Of a DNA stretch of 64,000 nucleotides, positions 36,196 through 45,139 are shown piece after piece. Every line of letters starts with the position of its first letter. The stretch's first letter is position 1. The stretch comes from an uncultured Erythrobacter sp. (lineage in GTDB: Bacteria; Pseudomonadota; Alphaproteobacteria; Sphingomonadales; Sphingomonadaceae). Below the pieces are notes generated by a model. That model saw only the letters and a list, made by a program, of their open reading frames with translations. It had not been told where the DNA came from and did no database searches. A program made the position numbers and the translations under genes. The DNA lies in assembly GCA_947499505.1 (NCBI GenBank), contig CANMOQ010000003.1:186001-250000 (forward strand), read 5' to 3'.

Positions 36196-37098
36196 GTGAG
36201 TAAGACGAAAAGTGCAGTCCCGGCCCTGAGCGGCGAGCAAAGCCTCAATCGCTACCTGTCCGAAATCAAGAAATACCCGGTGCTAACCGCTGAACAGGAA
36301 TATATGCTCGCGAAGCGCTATCAAGAACATGAAGACCCTGAGGCAGCAGCTCAGCTGGTGTCGAGCCACCTGCGGCTCGTGGCGAAGATCGCCATGGGTT
36401 ACCGCGGCTATGGCCTGCCGGTCAGCGACCTCATTTCAGAGGGCAATGTCGGCCTGATGCAGGGCGTCAAGAAATTCGAAGCCGATCGCGGCTTCCGCCT
36501 CGCGACCTACGCGATGTGGTGGATCAAGGCCTCTATGCAGGAGTTTATCCTGCGCAGCTGGTCGCTCGTGAAAATGGGCACCACCGCCGCTCAGAAAAAA
36601 CTGTTCTTCAACCTTCGCCGAATGAAGAAGCAGCTTGAGGCGTATGAAGACACCGACCTGTCGCCAGAGGACGTGACCAAGATCGCAACTGATCTGGGCG
36701 TGCCGGAACAGGAAGTCGTCAATATGAACCGTCGCATGATGATGGGCGGCGATGGCTCCCTCAACGTGCCGATGCGCAATGGCGAAGACGGCTCTGGCGA
36801 ATGGCAGGATTGGCTGACCGATGATCGTCCTTTGCAGGATGAGATGGTCGCCGATGCTGAGGAAGCCAATGTGCGCCATGAAATGCTGCAAGAGGCGATG
36901 GAAAGCCTGAACGAGCGTGAGCAACACATTCTGACCGAACGCCGCCTGACCGAGAAACCGCAGACGCTCGAAGAGCTGAGCCAGGTTTACGAAGTGTCGC
37001 GCGAGCGCATCCGCCAGATCGAAGTGCGCGCCTTTGAGAAGCTGCAAAAAGCAATGCAGCGGATCGCGGGTGAGCGTTTGCTGCCTGGGGTGGCGTAA
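36196..37098 (+). CDS. rpoH: RNA polymerase heat-shock sigma factor RpoH
   Basis: It directs RNA polymerase to heat-shock promoters. The 300-residue protein has region 2 (LISEGNVGLMQGVKKFEADRG, ATYAMWWIKASMQEFILRSW), the RpoH-box-like QKKLFFNLRRMKKQL, and region 4 (VSRERIRQIEVRAFEKLQKAM). GTG 36196 (MSKTKSAVPALSGEQSLNRY) follows AGGTTAGGA and gives the normal length. The ATG at 36142 adds 18 residues not typical of the family. An acatat...atatgt pair lies about 80-100 bases upstream. The clpP promoter in this window is a likely target. Confidence 0.95.
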   Translation: MSKTKSAVPALSGEQSLNRYLSEIKKYPVLTAEQEYMLAKRYQEHEDPEAAAQLVSSHLRLVAKIAMGYRGYGLPVSDLISEGNVGLMQGVKKFEADRGFRLATYAMWWIKASMQEFILRSWSLVKMGTTAAQKKLFFNLRRMKKQLEAYEDTDLSPEDVTKIATDLGVPEQEVVNMNRRMMMGGDGSLNVPMRNGEDGSGEWQDWLTDDRPLQDEMVADAEEANVRHEMLQEAMESLNEREQHILTERRLTEKPQTLEELSQVYEVSRERIRQIEVRAFEKLQKAMQRIAGERLLPGVA

Positions 37099-37127
37099 GC
37101 TCGCAGCGTCTGCGCTAGATTAAATGA

Positions 37128-37988
37128 CTACGAAGGGTCGGACTCGCTCATGGGTTCGACCCTTTTTCTTTGCGTGATTTCTTCGCGCCATCGCGTCTCA
37201 ATCGAGCCATTCGCATCTATGATCTGCATTTCCTGAACAATAGTGCGTGTGATTTCCCCAAGTGCTGGTCCCACGGCAAAGGTGACCGTGAACTCACCAG
37301 AATAATTCTTCGCAGCCAGTTCTTCTTTCATCTCTTCTGATGATCGCGAGGAACCGCTCAGCTCTTCAAGAATCTCAAGCTGTCGCAACTCCTGAGCTCG
37401 CAAAAAGGCCGGATCTATCTGCCCGTTCGCGACAAAGGTCTGCTCATCAAGATCGCTTGAAACCTGCGACAAGGTCGCTTTACCTGAATTGCCGCTGAGG
37501 GTGTAATTTGCCCCATCCTCGAGTCTAAGTGAGACCAAATCATACCTGTCGATTGTTTCAAGAATGGCGCGAGGGTCACATTCGATCTTGAATACCATCC
37601 AGGTGAAATAGTGTTTTCCGCAGACCTCCATTGTCGCTTCGATTTCTTCGAGAAAATGATCCCGGCGCGCTATCATCTGAGCCTCGTTCACAATCTTTCG
37701 ATCGTCGGGGCCGCATCGGAGCAGGCGCACAGGAACTTGCCACTCTACAAGTGGGCGAGGCTGACCAGGATTGTCCACGATATCGAAAGACCGCTCCAAA
37801 CAGCCATTCTCGCGCGCATGCACCTCTTCCACATAGAGATAACTGCCTCGGGAAGAACCTGAAGACATTTCGCCTTCTGATTTCGTTTCGTAAGAGATCA
37901 AGATTTCGTAGCGCTCAGCAGCGAACGCTGGCCCGCTCATGGCGAGCATCAGAAGCGCCGTATAAATGCCCGCAATGCGCCTAATCAT
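37128..37988 (-). CDS. Secreted protein of unknown function
   Basis: It has 286 residues with a clear signal peptide (LLMLAMSGPAFA, cleavage before ERY). The mature protein has four or more Cys (NGCLERS, LLRCGPDD, MEVCGKHY, IECDPRA), which could form disulfides, and a C-terminal beta-rich half. No family is recognised. Composition is more AT-rich than neighbours. Its last codons overlap the rpoH terminator, so the two convergent genes share DNA at their 3' ends. Confidence 0.75.
   Translation of the reverse strand: MIRRIAGIYTALLMLAMSGPAFAAERYEILISYETKSEGEMSSGSSRGSYLYVEEVHARENGCLERSFDIVDNPGQPRPLVEWQVPVRLLRCGPDDRKIVNEAQMIARRDHFLEEIEATMEVCGKHYFTWMVFKIECDPRAILETIDRYDLVSLRLEDGANYTLSGNSGKATLSQVSSDLDEQTFVANGQIDPAFLRAQELRQLEILEELSGSSRSSEEMKEELAAKNYSGEFTVTFAVGPALGEITRTIVQEMQIIDANGSIETRWREEITQRKRVEPMSESDPS
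37133..37168 (+). terminator. rpoH terminator
   Basis: The stem aagggtcg/cgaccctt with a 16-base loop and T5 lies 35 bases after the rpoH stop, within the 3' coding end of the convergent gene. Confidence 0.8.
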
Positions 37989-37998
37989 ACCTTATTCC

Positions 37999-39333
37999 TC
38001 AACTCGCAGGCGCCAAATCCAGCACCGCTGAAATCATCGCCTGTGTGCCCAATGTCACGCTTTCCCTTGGCGCGACCTTGAACAGTGGGGAGTGGTGCGA
38101 TGGCACTGCGGGGCCGCCATTGTCTTCCGCATCGAACGCCGCCTGAGGGGTGCCGCCGACCGTGAAGTAATACCCCGGCACGTCGAGTTCCTCGGTGACG
38201 AAATAGGCAAAGTCTTCTGCGCCCATGCCCTTTTGCTCCCACGGTTCAAACGTGTCTTCGCCAAGGTCGCGTTTCATCACCGCGTTGAGGCGGCGCGCTA
38301 ACTCCGTATCGTTATTGGTCACCGGAGTGCCCTCGCTCACCTTCACCTCCACCGGCAGATCGTCCGGCAGGCCATGCGTCTTGCCCATGCCAACGGCGAT
38401 GCGCTCAATCGTCTCAAGCAATTGCGCGCGCGTTTCCTCATCATTGGCGCGCACGGTCAATTGCAATTCGGCGCGGTCAGAGATGATGTTGTGCTTGGAG
38501 CCTGCATGGAACGATCCCACAGTGATCACGGCGGGCTTCAGCGGCTGAACCTCGCGGCTGACGATCGATTGCAGCGCGGTGACAATCTGTGATGCGATAT
38601 AGACCGGGTCTTTGCCGCGGTGCGGGCTCGCACCATGCGCGCCGACGCCCGGCACCAGGATATCGACCGAGTCCGCGCTGGAATATTGAATGCCTTCCGA
38701 TGCCGACAGCTTGCCCGTGGCGAGGCCGGAATTCACGTGGAATGCCAGCGCATAGTCAGGCTTGCCAAACCGCTCGTACAAGCCATCGGCCAGCATCGCC
38801 TTCGCCCCGCCAACGCGTTCTTCCGCAGGTTGGACGACGAACATGATCGTGCCGCTCCACTGGTCCTTCATCGCCATCAGGCGGCGAGCCGTGCCGACCA
38901 TAGACGTGATGTGCACATCATGGCCGCAGGCATGCATGACCGGATATTCCTGACCATCCTGGCCGATTTGCGTCGCGGTGGAAGCGTATTCGAGGCCGGA
39001 TTTCTCCACCACTGGCAGGCCGTCCATATCCGCCCGCAGCAGGATTAGTGGCCCCTCGCCATTGCGCATCATTCCCACCACGCCGGTGCCGCCGACATTC
39101 TCCGTCACCTCAATCCCGACCGCGCGCAATTCCTCCGCCATGCGGGCAGCGGTCTTGCCTTCTAGGAAGGAAAGCTCCGGGTTTTTATGGAAATGGACGA
39201 ACAGCGGCTCAAGATAGCTATCGTAATCCGCCTCAACCGCCTGTGCCAAATTGTGATTGTCTGCGGCGACGGGAACCGAAAACGCCGCGACGGCGAGCGT
39301 GGCGACTGAAGCGGCGGTGCGAAGCAAATGCAT
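37999..39333 (-). CDS. Exported M20 family amidohydrolase
   Basis: This is a 444-residue zinc hydrolase of the M20D type (hippurate or IAA-amino-acid hydrolase-like), exported by a signal peptide (VATLAVAAFSVPVAADNH). Metal motifs are MHACGHDVHI, the Glu pair in VQPAEERVGGAKAM, and FAYFVTEELDVPGYYF near the C-terminus. The usual HFHKNPELSF opening is present. It probably removes acyl groups from N-acyl amino acids in the periplasm. I start at ATG 39333 with GGGAGA upstream. The longer frame lacks a signal at its N-terminus. Confidence 0.88.
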   Translation of the reverse strand: MHLLRTAASVATLAVAAFSVPVAADNHNLAQAVEADYDSYLEPLFVHFHKNPELSFLEGKTAARMAEELRAVGIEVTENVGGTGVVGMMRNGEGPLILLRADMDGLPVVEKSGLEYASTATQIGQDGQEYPVMHACGHDVHITSMVGTARRLMAMKDQWSGTIMFVVQPAEERVGGAKAMLADGLYERFGKPDYALAFHVNSGLATGKLSASEGIQYSSADSVDILVPGVGAHGASPHRGKDPVYIASQIVTALQSIVSREVQPLKPAVITVGSFHAGSKHNIISDRAELQLTVRANDEETRAQLLETIERIAVGMGKTHGLPDDLPVEVKVSEGTPVTNNDTELARRLNAVMKRDLGEDTFEPWEQKGMGAEDFAYFVTEELDVPGYYFTVGGTPQAAFDAEDNGGPAVPSHHSPLFKVAPRESVTLGTQAMISAVLDLAPAS

Positions 39334-39444
39334 TGAATTATCTCCCGGAAACCTGTTGGCTTCAGGTTCAAGCATGGCCCCGCCCAGATCGCAAGGCGCG
39401 CGTGATTGCGCCGCAAACAAAGAGCAATTAGATGCGGTGCTGCT

Positions 39445-40125
39445 ATGCGCCGCAGCCTCTCCTTTCTCCTCCGCTTTACGGCCAAGTTCCTCCTATGGTT
39501 TTTCGGGATATCGCTCGCGCTGATCGTCCTGTTCAAGTTCGTGCCCGTGCCGATCACCGCGACCATGGTGATGGATGAAAATTCCGTCACCAAGGATTGG
39601 GAAAGCCTCGACAATATCGATCCCAATTTGGTCGCAGCCGTGATCGCTGCGGAAGACAGCAAGTTTTGCACGCACACGGGCTTTGACACCGAGGCAATTG
39701 AAAAGGCGCTGGAATACAATGCCAAGGGCGGGCGGATACGCGGCGGCTCCACCATTTCTCAGCAGACCGCCAAGAACGTGTTCCTGTGGCAAGGCGGCGG
39801 ATATTTCCGCAAAGGGCTAGAGGCGTACTTTGCCTTTGCGATTGAGAAAATTTGGGGCAAGCGGCGGATTATGGAGGTCTATCTCAACGTCGCAGAGACC
39901 GGGATCGGCACCTATGGCGCGGAGGCCGGGGCGCAGCGATATTTTGCCAAGTCCGCCGCACGCCTCGCCCCGATTGAGGCCGCGCGCATGGCCGCCGCCC
40001 TACCCCTGCCCAAGAAACGCGCCGTCATCGCGCCCAGCGGCTGGCTGGCCCGGCACGGCAATACGATCCGCGCACGCATCAATGTCGTAAAGCGTGACGG
40101 GCTGTATGATTGCGTTTACGAATAG
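39445..40125 (+). CDS. mtgA: Monofunctional peptidoglycan glycosyltransferase
   Basis: MtgA polymerises lipid II into glycan strands. The 226-residue protein has an N-terminal membrane anchor (FLLWFFGISLALIVLFKF) and the GT51 domain. The catalytic Glu is in AAEDSKFCTHTGFD, followed by GGSTISQQTAKNVFLW and KRRIMEVYLNVAETG. There is no transpeptidase domain. ATG 39445 is chosen over an upstream TTG. It is first in a tightly spaced chain with the CDF, ECF sigma and anti-sigma genes. Confidence 0.93.
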   Translation: MRRSLSFLLRFTAKFLLWFFGISLALIVLFKFVPVPITATMVMDENSVTKDWESLDNIDPNLVAAVIAAEDSKFCTHTGFDTEAIEKALEYNAKGGRIRGGSTISQQTAKNVFLWQGGGYFRKGLEAYFAFAIEKIWGKRRIMEVYLNVAETGIGTYGAEAGAQRYFAKSAARLAPIEAARMAAALPLPKKRAVIAPSGWLARHGNTIRARINVVKRDGLYDCVYE

Positions 40126-40129
40126 CGCA

Positions 40130-41107
40130 ATGGGGCCCGGAAACTCGCATAACCACTCGCATAATCACGCACATGATGATGGCCATGATCACGGTCATGA
40201 TCACGCGCACAGCCATGCACCGGGCCATTACGGCCACGGGCACAGTCATGCTCCGGCGGATTTCGGCATGGCGTTTGCCATCGGTATTGCGCTCAATTCG
40301 ATCTTTGTCGTTATCGAGGCGACCTACGGCTTTCTATCCGGCTCCATGGCGCTGGTCGCCGATGCGGGCCATAATCTTTCCGATGTGCTGGCGCTGATCC
40401 TGGCGTGGGTCGCCCATATCGCCTCGAAAAAGCCCGCCAGCGGGCGCTACACTTATGGCTTCAAGAGCTCGACCATCCTCGCCGCGCTCGCCAATGCGCT
40501 GTTGCTGGCGATGGCGATTGGAGCGATCCTGTTTGAGACCGCGCATCGCCTGTTTGAGCCGGCCCAGCCGCAAGGCATGGTGATGGTCGTGGTTGCCGGG
40601 ATCGGCATTGTGATTAACACGGTCACCGCTTTGTTGTTCATGCGGGGGAGCAAATCGGACCTCAATATCCACGGCGCATTCCTGCATATGGCGGCGGATG
40701 CGCTGGTCTCGCTCGGCGTGGTAATCGCAGGAATTGCAATTATTTACAGCGGATCGGTATGGATTGACCCACTTGTCACACTTGTGATTGTTGGCGTAAT
40801 CGCATGGGGAACATGGGGGCTGGCGAAGAACAGCCTCAAAATGGGCTTGCTCGCCGTGCCCGCTGGGATTGACGAAGCTGACGTGCGGCGTCATTTGGCA
40901 GAGCTTGATGGAGTGGACGAAGTGCACAACCTGCATATCTGGCCAATGTCGACGACTGAGACCGCGCTGACGGCGCATCTGGTCGCGCCTGGCGGATGCG
41001 ATGATGGCTTTCTGCGCGCGGTAACCGACCAGCTGGAGCAGAAATTCGGCATCAGCCACACTACGATCCAGATCCACCGCCAGCGCGATGACGCGGGCTG
41101 CTGCTGA
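40130..41107 (+). CDS. Cation diffusion facilitator (zinc exporter, ZitB/CzcD-like)
   Basis: It exports Zn2+ or related divalent cations in exchange for protons. The 325-residue protein has an N-terminal His/Asp/Gly-rich metal-sensing stretch (16 or more His in 40 residues), six membrane segments, and the zinc-site motifs ADAGHNLSD and HMAADALVSLG. A cytoplasmic C-terminal domain contains VHNLHIWPMS. It ends GCC. ATG 40130 is four bases after mtgA. The upstream in-frame ATG 40106 would overlap mtgA. Its stop overlaps the ECF start. Confidence 0.92.
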   Translation: MGPGNSHNHSHNHAHDDGHDHGHDHAHSHAPGHYGHGHSHAPADFGMAFAIGIALNSIFVVIEATYGFLSGSMALVADAGHNLSDVLALILAWVAHIASKKPASGRYTYGFKSSTILAALANALLLAMAIGAILFETAHRLFEPAQPQGMVMVVVAGIGIVINTVTALLFMRGSKSDLNIHGAFLHMAADALVSLGVVIAGIAIIYSGSVWIDPLVTLVIVGVIAWGTWGLAKNSLKMGLLAVPAGIDEADVRRHLAELDGVDEVHNLHIWPMSTTETALTAHLVAPGGCDDGFLRAVTDQLEQKFGISHTTIQIHRQRDDAGCC

Positions 41108-41688
41108 TGGCGGACGGCCCCACACCGGCCAGCGCAGAAGCGCGCGAGGCCTTAAAAGCGGCGATGGCGCGGCTGGCCGATGGTGACCGCAGCGCGCTTG
41201 AAGATATTTATCGCGCCACCCGGGTGAAACTGTTTGGGATTTGCTTGCGTATCTTAGGCGACAGGAAAGAAGCCGAGGACGCGTTGCAGGACGTCTATGT
41301 AAATCTATGGCAGAGGGCGGATCGTTATGATCCCACCCGGGCGAGTCCGATATCGTGGCTGGCGACCTTCGCGCGCAACCGCGCGATCGATCGCCTGCGC
41401 ACGGGTAAGGTGCGCGGCGGCGCTGTGCCTGTGGAAGAGGCCGCTCCCCTGCCTGATCAGGCGCCGCTGGCCGACAGCCTGCTGGTCGATGCGGAGCAAA
41501 CCGCACAAATTCATACCTGCCTGGAAGGGCTAGACGAAAACGCGCGCGGCCACATTCGCGCGGCGTTCTTCGATGGAAAGACCTATGCCGAGTTGGCCGA
41601 GACGGCCGATGTTCCGCTGGGCACAATGAAGAGCTGGATCCGCCGCGGGCTGCAACGTCTGCGCGCTTGCCTGGAGGCGAGCGAATGA
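41107..41688 (+). CDS. ECF sigma factor (SigK-like)
   Basis: It has 193 residues with region 2 (EDALQDVYVNLWQRADRYDP, PISWLATFARNRAIDRLR) and region 4 (GKTYAELAETADVPLGTMKSWIRRGLQRLR). The pairing with an RskA-like anti-sigma factor and the region 2 wording fit the SigK-type (ECF19) group. The start overlaps the CDF stop by one base and the stop overlaps the anti-sigma start (ATGA), so stoichiometry is probably set by coupling. A likely target is the fasciclin gene about 2.3 kb downstream. Confidence 0.9.
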   Translation: MADGPTPASAEAREALKAAMARLADGDRSALEDIYRATRVKLFGICLRILGDRKEAEDALQDVYVNLWQRADRYDPTRASPISWLATFARNRAIDRLRTGKVRGGAVPVEEAAPLPDQAPLADSLLVDAEQTAQIHTCLEGLDENARGHIRAAFFDGKTYAELAETADVPLGTMKSWIRRGLQRLRACLEASE

Positions 41689-42467
41689 GCGACGAGAACG
41701 ACATGGACGGCGAGGATATCAAGCGCGACGATCCGATGCTGGCGGCGGAGTTTTCGCTCGGCCTGCTGGAGGGCGAGGAATTGCTTGCCGCGCGCGGCAA
41801 ACTTGCCAGTGATCCTGACTTTGCCTGGCGCAAGGAATGGTGGGACAATTGGTTTGCCCCGTGGACCGACGAAATTTCCGGCGCAGAGCCGAGCGCGGAT
41901 GTGTGGGGCGAAATTGAAGCCCGCGTCCTTGCCGCATCAGGCCAAGAGGCATCGGGCCTGGACGCCGCCAATGTTGTCGAATTGCAGAGCAAGGTGCGCC
42001 GCTGGCAATGGGTCAGCGCGCTGACCACTGCGGCGGCTGTCGCGGCGCTGGCATTGGTCGTGGTGCCCGCTGGCACGGAGACCATTCCAACGCCTGGCGC
42101 GACAGAGGCCCCGCAAATCGCGGCGGCTGATCCGCTGGTTGCGCAAGTGCCGATAGGCGACACCGGCCTGCGCCTTGATGTCACATATATGCCTGAGAGC
42201 GAGCGTATGCTGGTGGGCGCGATTGGCCTCACCGCAGACGGCGTTCACGATCATGAGCTGTGGCTGGTTCCAGCCGATGGCAGCGCGCTGCAATCACTCG
42301 GCGTGGTGACGCCAGGCGAGGTTCGCAGCGTTACCCTGCCCGCAGAAATCACTCAGAATATGGGCAGCGGCGTGGAGCTGGTGCTAACGCGTGAGCCAAT
42401 TGGCGGCAAGCCAGTGGATCAAGACGCTGGCCCCGTGGTCGCTCAGGGCGCTTTCACTCAAGTCTAG
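41685..42467 (+). CDS. RskA-like anti-sigma factor
   Basis: It has 260 residues. A cytoplasmic N-terminal domain (AAEFSLGLLEGEELLAARGKLASDPDFA, WWDNWFAPWTD) binds the sigma factor, and one membrane helix follows (WVSALTTAAAVAALALVVV, about residues 105-125). The extracytoplasmic RskA domain contains AIGLTADGVHDHELWLVP and PLPAEIT-like strands. RskA-type proteins release the sigma factor after regulated proteolysis. Start ATG 41685 overlaps the sigma stop. ATG 41667 upstream is less likely. Confidence 0.88.
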   Translation: MSDENDMDGEDIKRDDPMLAAEFSLGLLEGEELLAARGKLASDPDFAWRKEWWDNWFAPWTDEISGAEPSADVWGEIEARVLAASGQEASGLDAANVVELQSKVRRWQWVSALTTAAAVAALALVVVPAGTETIPTPGATEAPQIAAADPLVAQVPIGDTGLRLDVTYMPESERMLVGAIGLTADGVHDHELWLVPADGSALQSLGVVTPGEVRSVTLPAEITQNMGSGVELVLTREPIGGKPVDQDAGPVVAQGAFTQV

Positions 42468-43726
42468 AGCGCAGGCTTTCCGCCCGCTTCGCTCACATCA
42501 CCGCCCGTGCGTTTTAGGCCGGGCAATCCAAAGCTCTGCCAGAAACCGGGCGCCTTGCGGATCGCGGCGACATCCGTCTTGCCATTGAACAGCAGGCGCA
42601 GCAGCGCAAAACGGCGGATCATCGTCTCATGGAATAGGATGACCGTTGCCGCAGCCGCGACCGTCAAGAGCGCCCATTCGAGCGCTACCGGCCAGTCCAC
42701 CTGAGTGAAAGAGCGCCCGTAAATATAGACCAGACAGTGGTGGAACAGATACATCGACAGCGCACTGTCCGCGAGCCAGCGGGTGCGCAGGCTGTCGCGC
42801 GAAAAATAGCGGTAGAAGAATTGGATCAGGAACAAGACTAAGGTCCAGATCGCCAGCTGATTGAGGAACAGCATCGCCATGCCGAGCGCAAAGCCTTGGT
42901 CAGGGTCCGAATAGGGCTGGAGGCCAAAGGCGAGCGCCGCGGCAAGCGGCATCCAGGCGCGCCATGTGCGCAGCCGCTCAAGCAGGCTGGGCGAAAGCGC
43001 TGCGGCCACGCCGAGCACGAAGAAGGGAAACTCGCTGATTAGCTTGTACCAGCTTTGAAAGCCGGGGAAGAGCAGATCATAGGCGCCGGGCACTTCGCTC
43101 CCGACGGCAAAATTCGCGGTGTTGGCCGCGCCCAGAACGATCACGAACAGCGCAAAGGCCCAGCTCGCCTTCAGCCAGCCAGCAGCGCGGTCCACCATGC
43201 GCAGCGCGGCTGCACGGATCGCAGCATCTTTCGGGATCCCAGCTTGGACGATGGCCGAGAGGATAAACATCGGCACCAGGCTGACCAGGAACCACAGGTG
43301 CAGCGACCATTCTCCGCTGGCCCAAATCTGCGCAAAACCCCCGCTGTCGATCCAGCGCATAAGGCCGGTGCCGCCTGTCTTGTCGTTCCAACGCAGATAA
43401 TGCTCCAGCATATTGAACGACAGCGCGATCGCGATCAGCGGAATGACCGTGCGCATAAACCGATTGCGAAGGAAGCCGCCCGGTGTGCGGCGCGCCAGCA
43501 TCAGGACGGTGAAAAACCCGCCGACGAAGAAGAACGTCGGGGTGATCACCAGATGCAGGCCAAAAATCACCCAGTCGAAGAAGTCATGCCGCTGCGCATT
43601 GCTGGTGATCCAGGGGCGCGCAGGCGCATAAACCGTCGCCGCATGCAGCGCGACCGACAGAAACATCAGCACGGAACGCATGCCGTCGATATCGTGATAA
43701 TGCTGGGCTGGCTTCGCATGAGGCAT
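42464..43726 (-). CDS. Acyltransferase family 3 membrane protein
   Basis: It has about 420 residues and ten or more membrane segments. The N-terminal HDIDGMRSVLMFLSVALHAATVY carries the His and Arg usual for acyltransferase family 3 (OafA/OpgC type). These enzymes add acetyl or succinyl groups to surface glycans. SGEWSLHLWFLVSLVPMF fits the OpgC-like subgroup. Starts at ATG 43726 or GTG 43777 are both plausible. It lies between the RskA-like and fasciclin genes on the opposite strand, converging on the former. Confidence 0.87.
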   Translation of the reverse strand: MPHAKPAQHYHDIDGMRSVLMFLSVALHAATVYAPARPWITSNAQRHDFFDWVIFGLHLVITPTFFFVGGFFTVLMLARRTPGGFLRNRFMRTVIPLIAIALSFNMLEHYLRWNDKTGGTGLMRWIDSGGFAQIWASGEWSLHLWFLVSLVPMFILSAIVQAGIPKDAAIRAAALRMVDRAAGWLKASWAFALFVIVLGAANTANFAVGSEVPGAYDLLFPGFQSWYKLISEFPFFVLGVAAALSPSLLERLRTWRAWMPLAAALAFGLQPYSDPDQGFALGMAMLFLNQLAIWTLVLFLIQFFYRYFSRDSLRTRWLADSALSMYLFHHCLVYIYGRSFTQVDWPVALEWALLTVAAAATVILFHETMIRRFALLRLLFNGKTDVAAIRKAPGFWQSFGLPGLKRTGGDVSEAGGKPAL

Positions 43727-43937
43727 CGAGTGTTTGGCGTCCACCGGTTGATGTTGAGAGCTGTGCTGATCTGTCACACACCGCCTGCCACCCGCTTGCA
43801 ATCGCCCACAAAAGCGCGTCCCAGATCGAGATGACGGCCCTCAAAAGCGTTAATTTCGCGCCCCTTAAGAACGCTCGGAATTCGGAGTGTTTCAGTGCGC
43901 TTTTCGCACTCTTGCCCAAATAAATTTCATATTCCCC

Positions 43938-43965
43938 GCATCCACTACATGCGCGCTTGCGTAAC
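43938..43965 (+). promoter_or_regulatory. Candidate ECF (SigK-type) promoter of the fasciclin gene
   Basis: GCATCC (43938-43943), 16 bases, then CGTAAC (43960-43965), about 46 bases before the ATG. It resembles the CATCC-N16-CGAA pattern I recall for mycobacterial SigK. This is a by-eye match only. Confidence 0.4.
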
Positions 43966-44011
43966 TCCAACCATGCAAGGACGGGAGGTCTTGCGGACAA
44001 GGAGAACCCTA

Positions 44012-44584
44012 ATGCCTAAGACCCCGATGACTTCAAAGTTTAAAGCCGCCGCATTCGCAGCGATCGCCGCGACCACCGGCCTCGCGCTGACCACGGCCGC
44101 ACCAATTGCCGCCCATGATCACGCTGCCAAGAAAGAAGCCGCCAACATCGTTGGCACCGCTCAAGGCACAGGCGTGCACAACACTCTGGTCGCCGCCGTG
44201 CAAGCCGCCGGCCTGGTAGAGACTCTGTCGAGCCCCGGCCCGCTGACCGTATTCGCCCCGACCGATGCTGGTTTTTCAAAGCTGCCTAAGGGCACTGTGG
44301 CAACGCTGGTGAAGCCTGAGAACAAGGATACGCTGACCGGCATCCTCACCTATCACGTGGTGGCAGGTAAAGTGACCGCAGGCGATCTCGTGAAGCTGAT
44401 CAATAAGCATGGCGGCGAAGCGGCAATCGAGACCGTATCCGGCGGCAAGCTGACCGCGCGCCTCGACAACGGTACCGTTGTCATCACTGACGCCGCTGGT
44501 CGCTCAACCGCGGTAACAACCGCAGACGTCATGACCTCAAACGGCGTCATCCACGTGACCGACGGCGTGTTCCTCCCCGCATAG
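44012..44584 (+). CDS. Secreted fasciclin (FAS1) domain protein
   Basis: It has 190 residues with a signal peptide (AAAFAAIAATTGLALTTAAPIAAHDH). One FAS1 domain carries the H1 and H2 motifs TVFAPTDAGFSKLP and ILTYHVVAGKVTAGDL, ending VIHVTDGVFLPA. FAS1 proteins act in adhesion or cell-surface contacts. ATG 44012 follows AAGGAGA. Upstream frame extensions add no family sequence. The closest mycobacterial parallel, MPT70/MPT83, is under SigK/RskA control, and a similar pair lies upstream here. Confidence 0.93.
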   Translation: MPKTPMTSKFKAAAFAAIAATTGLALTTAAPIAAHDHAAKKEAANIVGTAQGTGVHNTLVAAVQAAGLVETLSSPGPLTVFAPTDAGFSKLPKGTVATLVKPENKDTLTGILTYHVVAGKVTAGDLVKLINKHGGEAAIETVSGGKLTARLDNGTVVITDAAGRSTAVTTADVMTSNGVIHVTDGVFLPA

Positions 44585-44653
44585 AACACCCCCATCCCCC
44601 TTCGCGCTGCTGCGGACTTCCCTTCCCTCCCACTCGCAGCAGTGCAAACCAAG

Positions 44654-44692
44654 AACCCCGCTTGGCTGAGAGATCGGCTAAGCGGGGTTTTT
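44654..44692 (+). terminator. Terminator of the fasciclin gene
   Basis: The perfect 10-bp stem aaccccgctt/aagcggggtt is followed by TTT. The loop contains a smaller inner pairing (ggct/agcc-like). Confidence 0.88.
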
Positions 44693-44729
44693 AGGTTGCG
44701 GGGTGAGCCGAACTAAAGAACTGCCCGGC

Positions 44730-45068
44730 TTAACCGGAGCGCAGCCAAGGACGCATTCGGTCCTCTAGCAAGTCAATCAGGGCTTGATCCATAAACGCAT
44801 AATCGTCCGGGATATTCAGCACGACAATTCGCTTGTCTTTCAGCGCGCTGCGGAATTGGTTTCGCAATTTGGCGCGATGGGTGCGCTCCATGACGAAGAT
44901 GACATCAGCCCATTCGACCAGGTCGTCGCTCAGGCCTGTATCAGCATGACGGTTCGTGCCCGCTGACATTGTCGCAATGCCGGGACGGTCGGCGAAAATA
45001 TGCTCAGCTGTTGGACTGCGCAGCTTGTTCTGGCTGCACACAAACAGGAAGTTACGTGTAGCGCTCAC
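44730..45068 (-). CDS. Low-molecular-weight tyrosine phosphatase-like protein
   Basis: It has 112 residues, shorter than typical LMW-PTPs (about 150). The N-terminal [17 protein letters not shown] contains the CX5R active-site loop, and [15 protein letters not shown] may supply the general acid loop. It resembles the short COG4551-type predicted tyrosine phosphatases. Substrate is unknown. It lies downstream of clpX on the same strand but separated by about 70 bases. Confidence 0.8.
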   Translation of the reverse strand: MSATRNFLFVCSQNKLRSPTAEHIFADRPGIATMSAGTNRHADTGLSDDLVEWADVIFVMERTHRAKLRNQFRSALKDKRIVVLNIPDDYAFMDQALIDLLEDRMRPWLRSG

Positions 45069-45139
45069 TCAGTCTGCTTTGACCTCGGCAGTTTGCCGCG
45101 CCAATGCCTGAGCAAAGAACCAGTCACGTTTCAGCGACG

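Noticed and set aside
40334..42232. A 632-codon reverse ORF
   Set aside because: It lies antisense to the CDF exporter, ECF sigma and anti-sigma genes, all strongly supported. It is a shadow caused by GC-rich codon bias.
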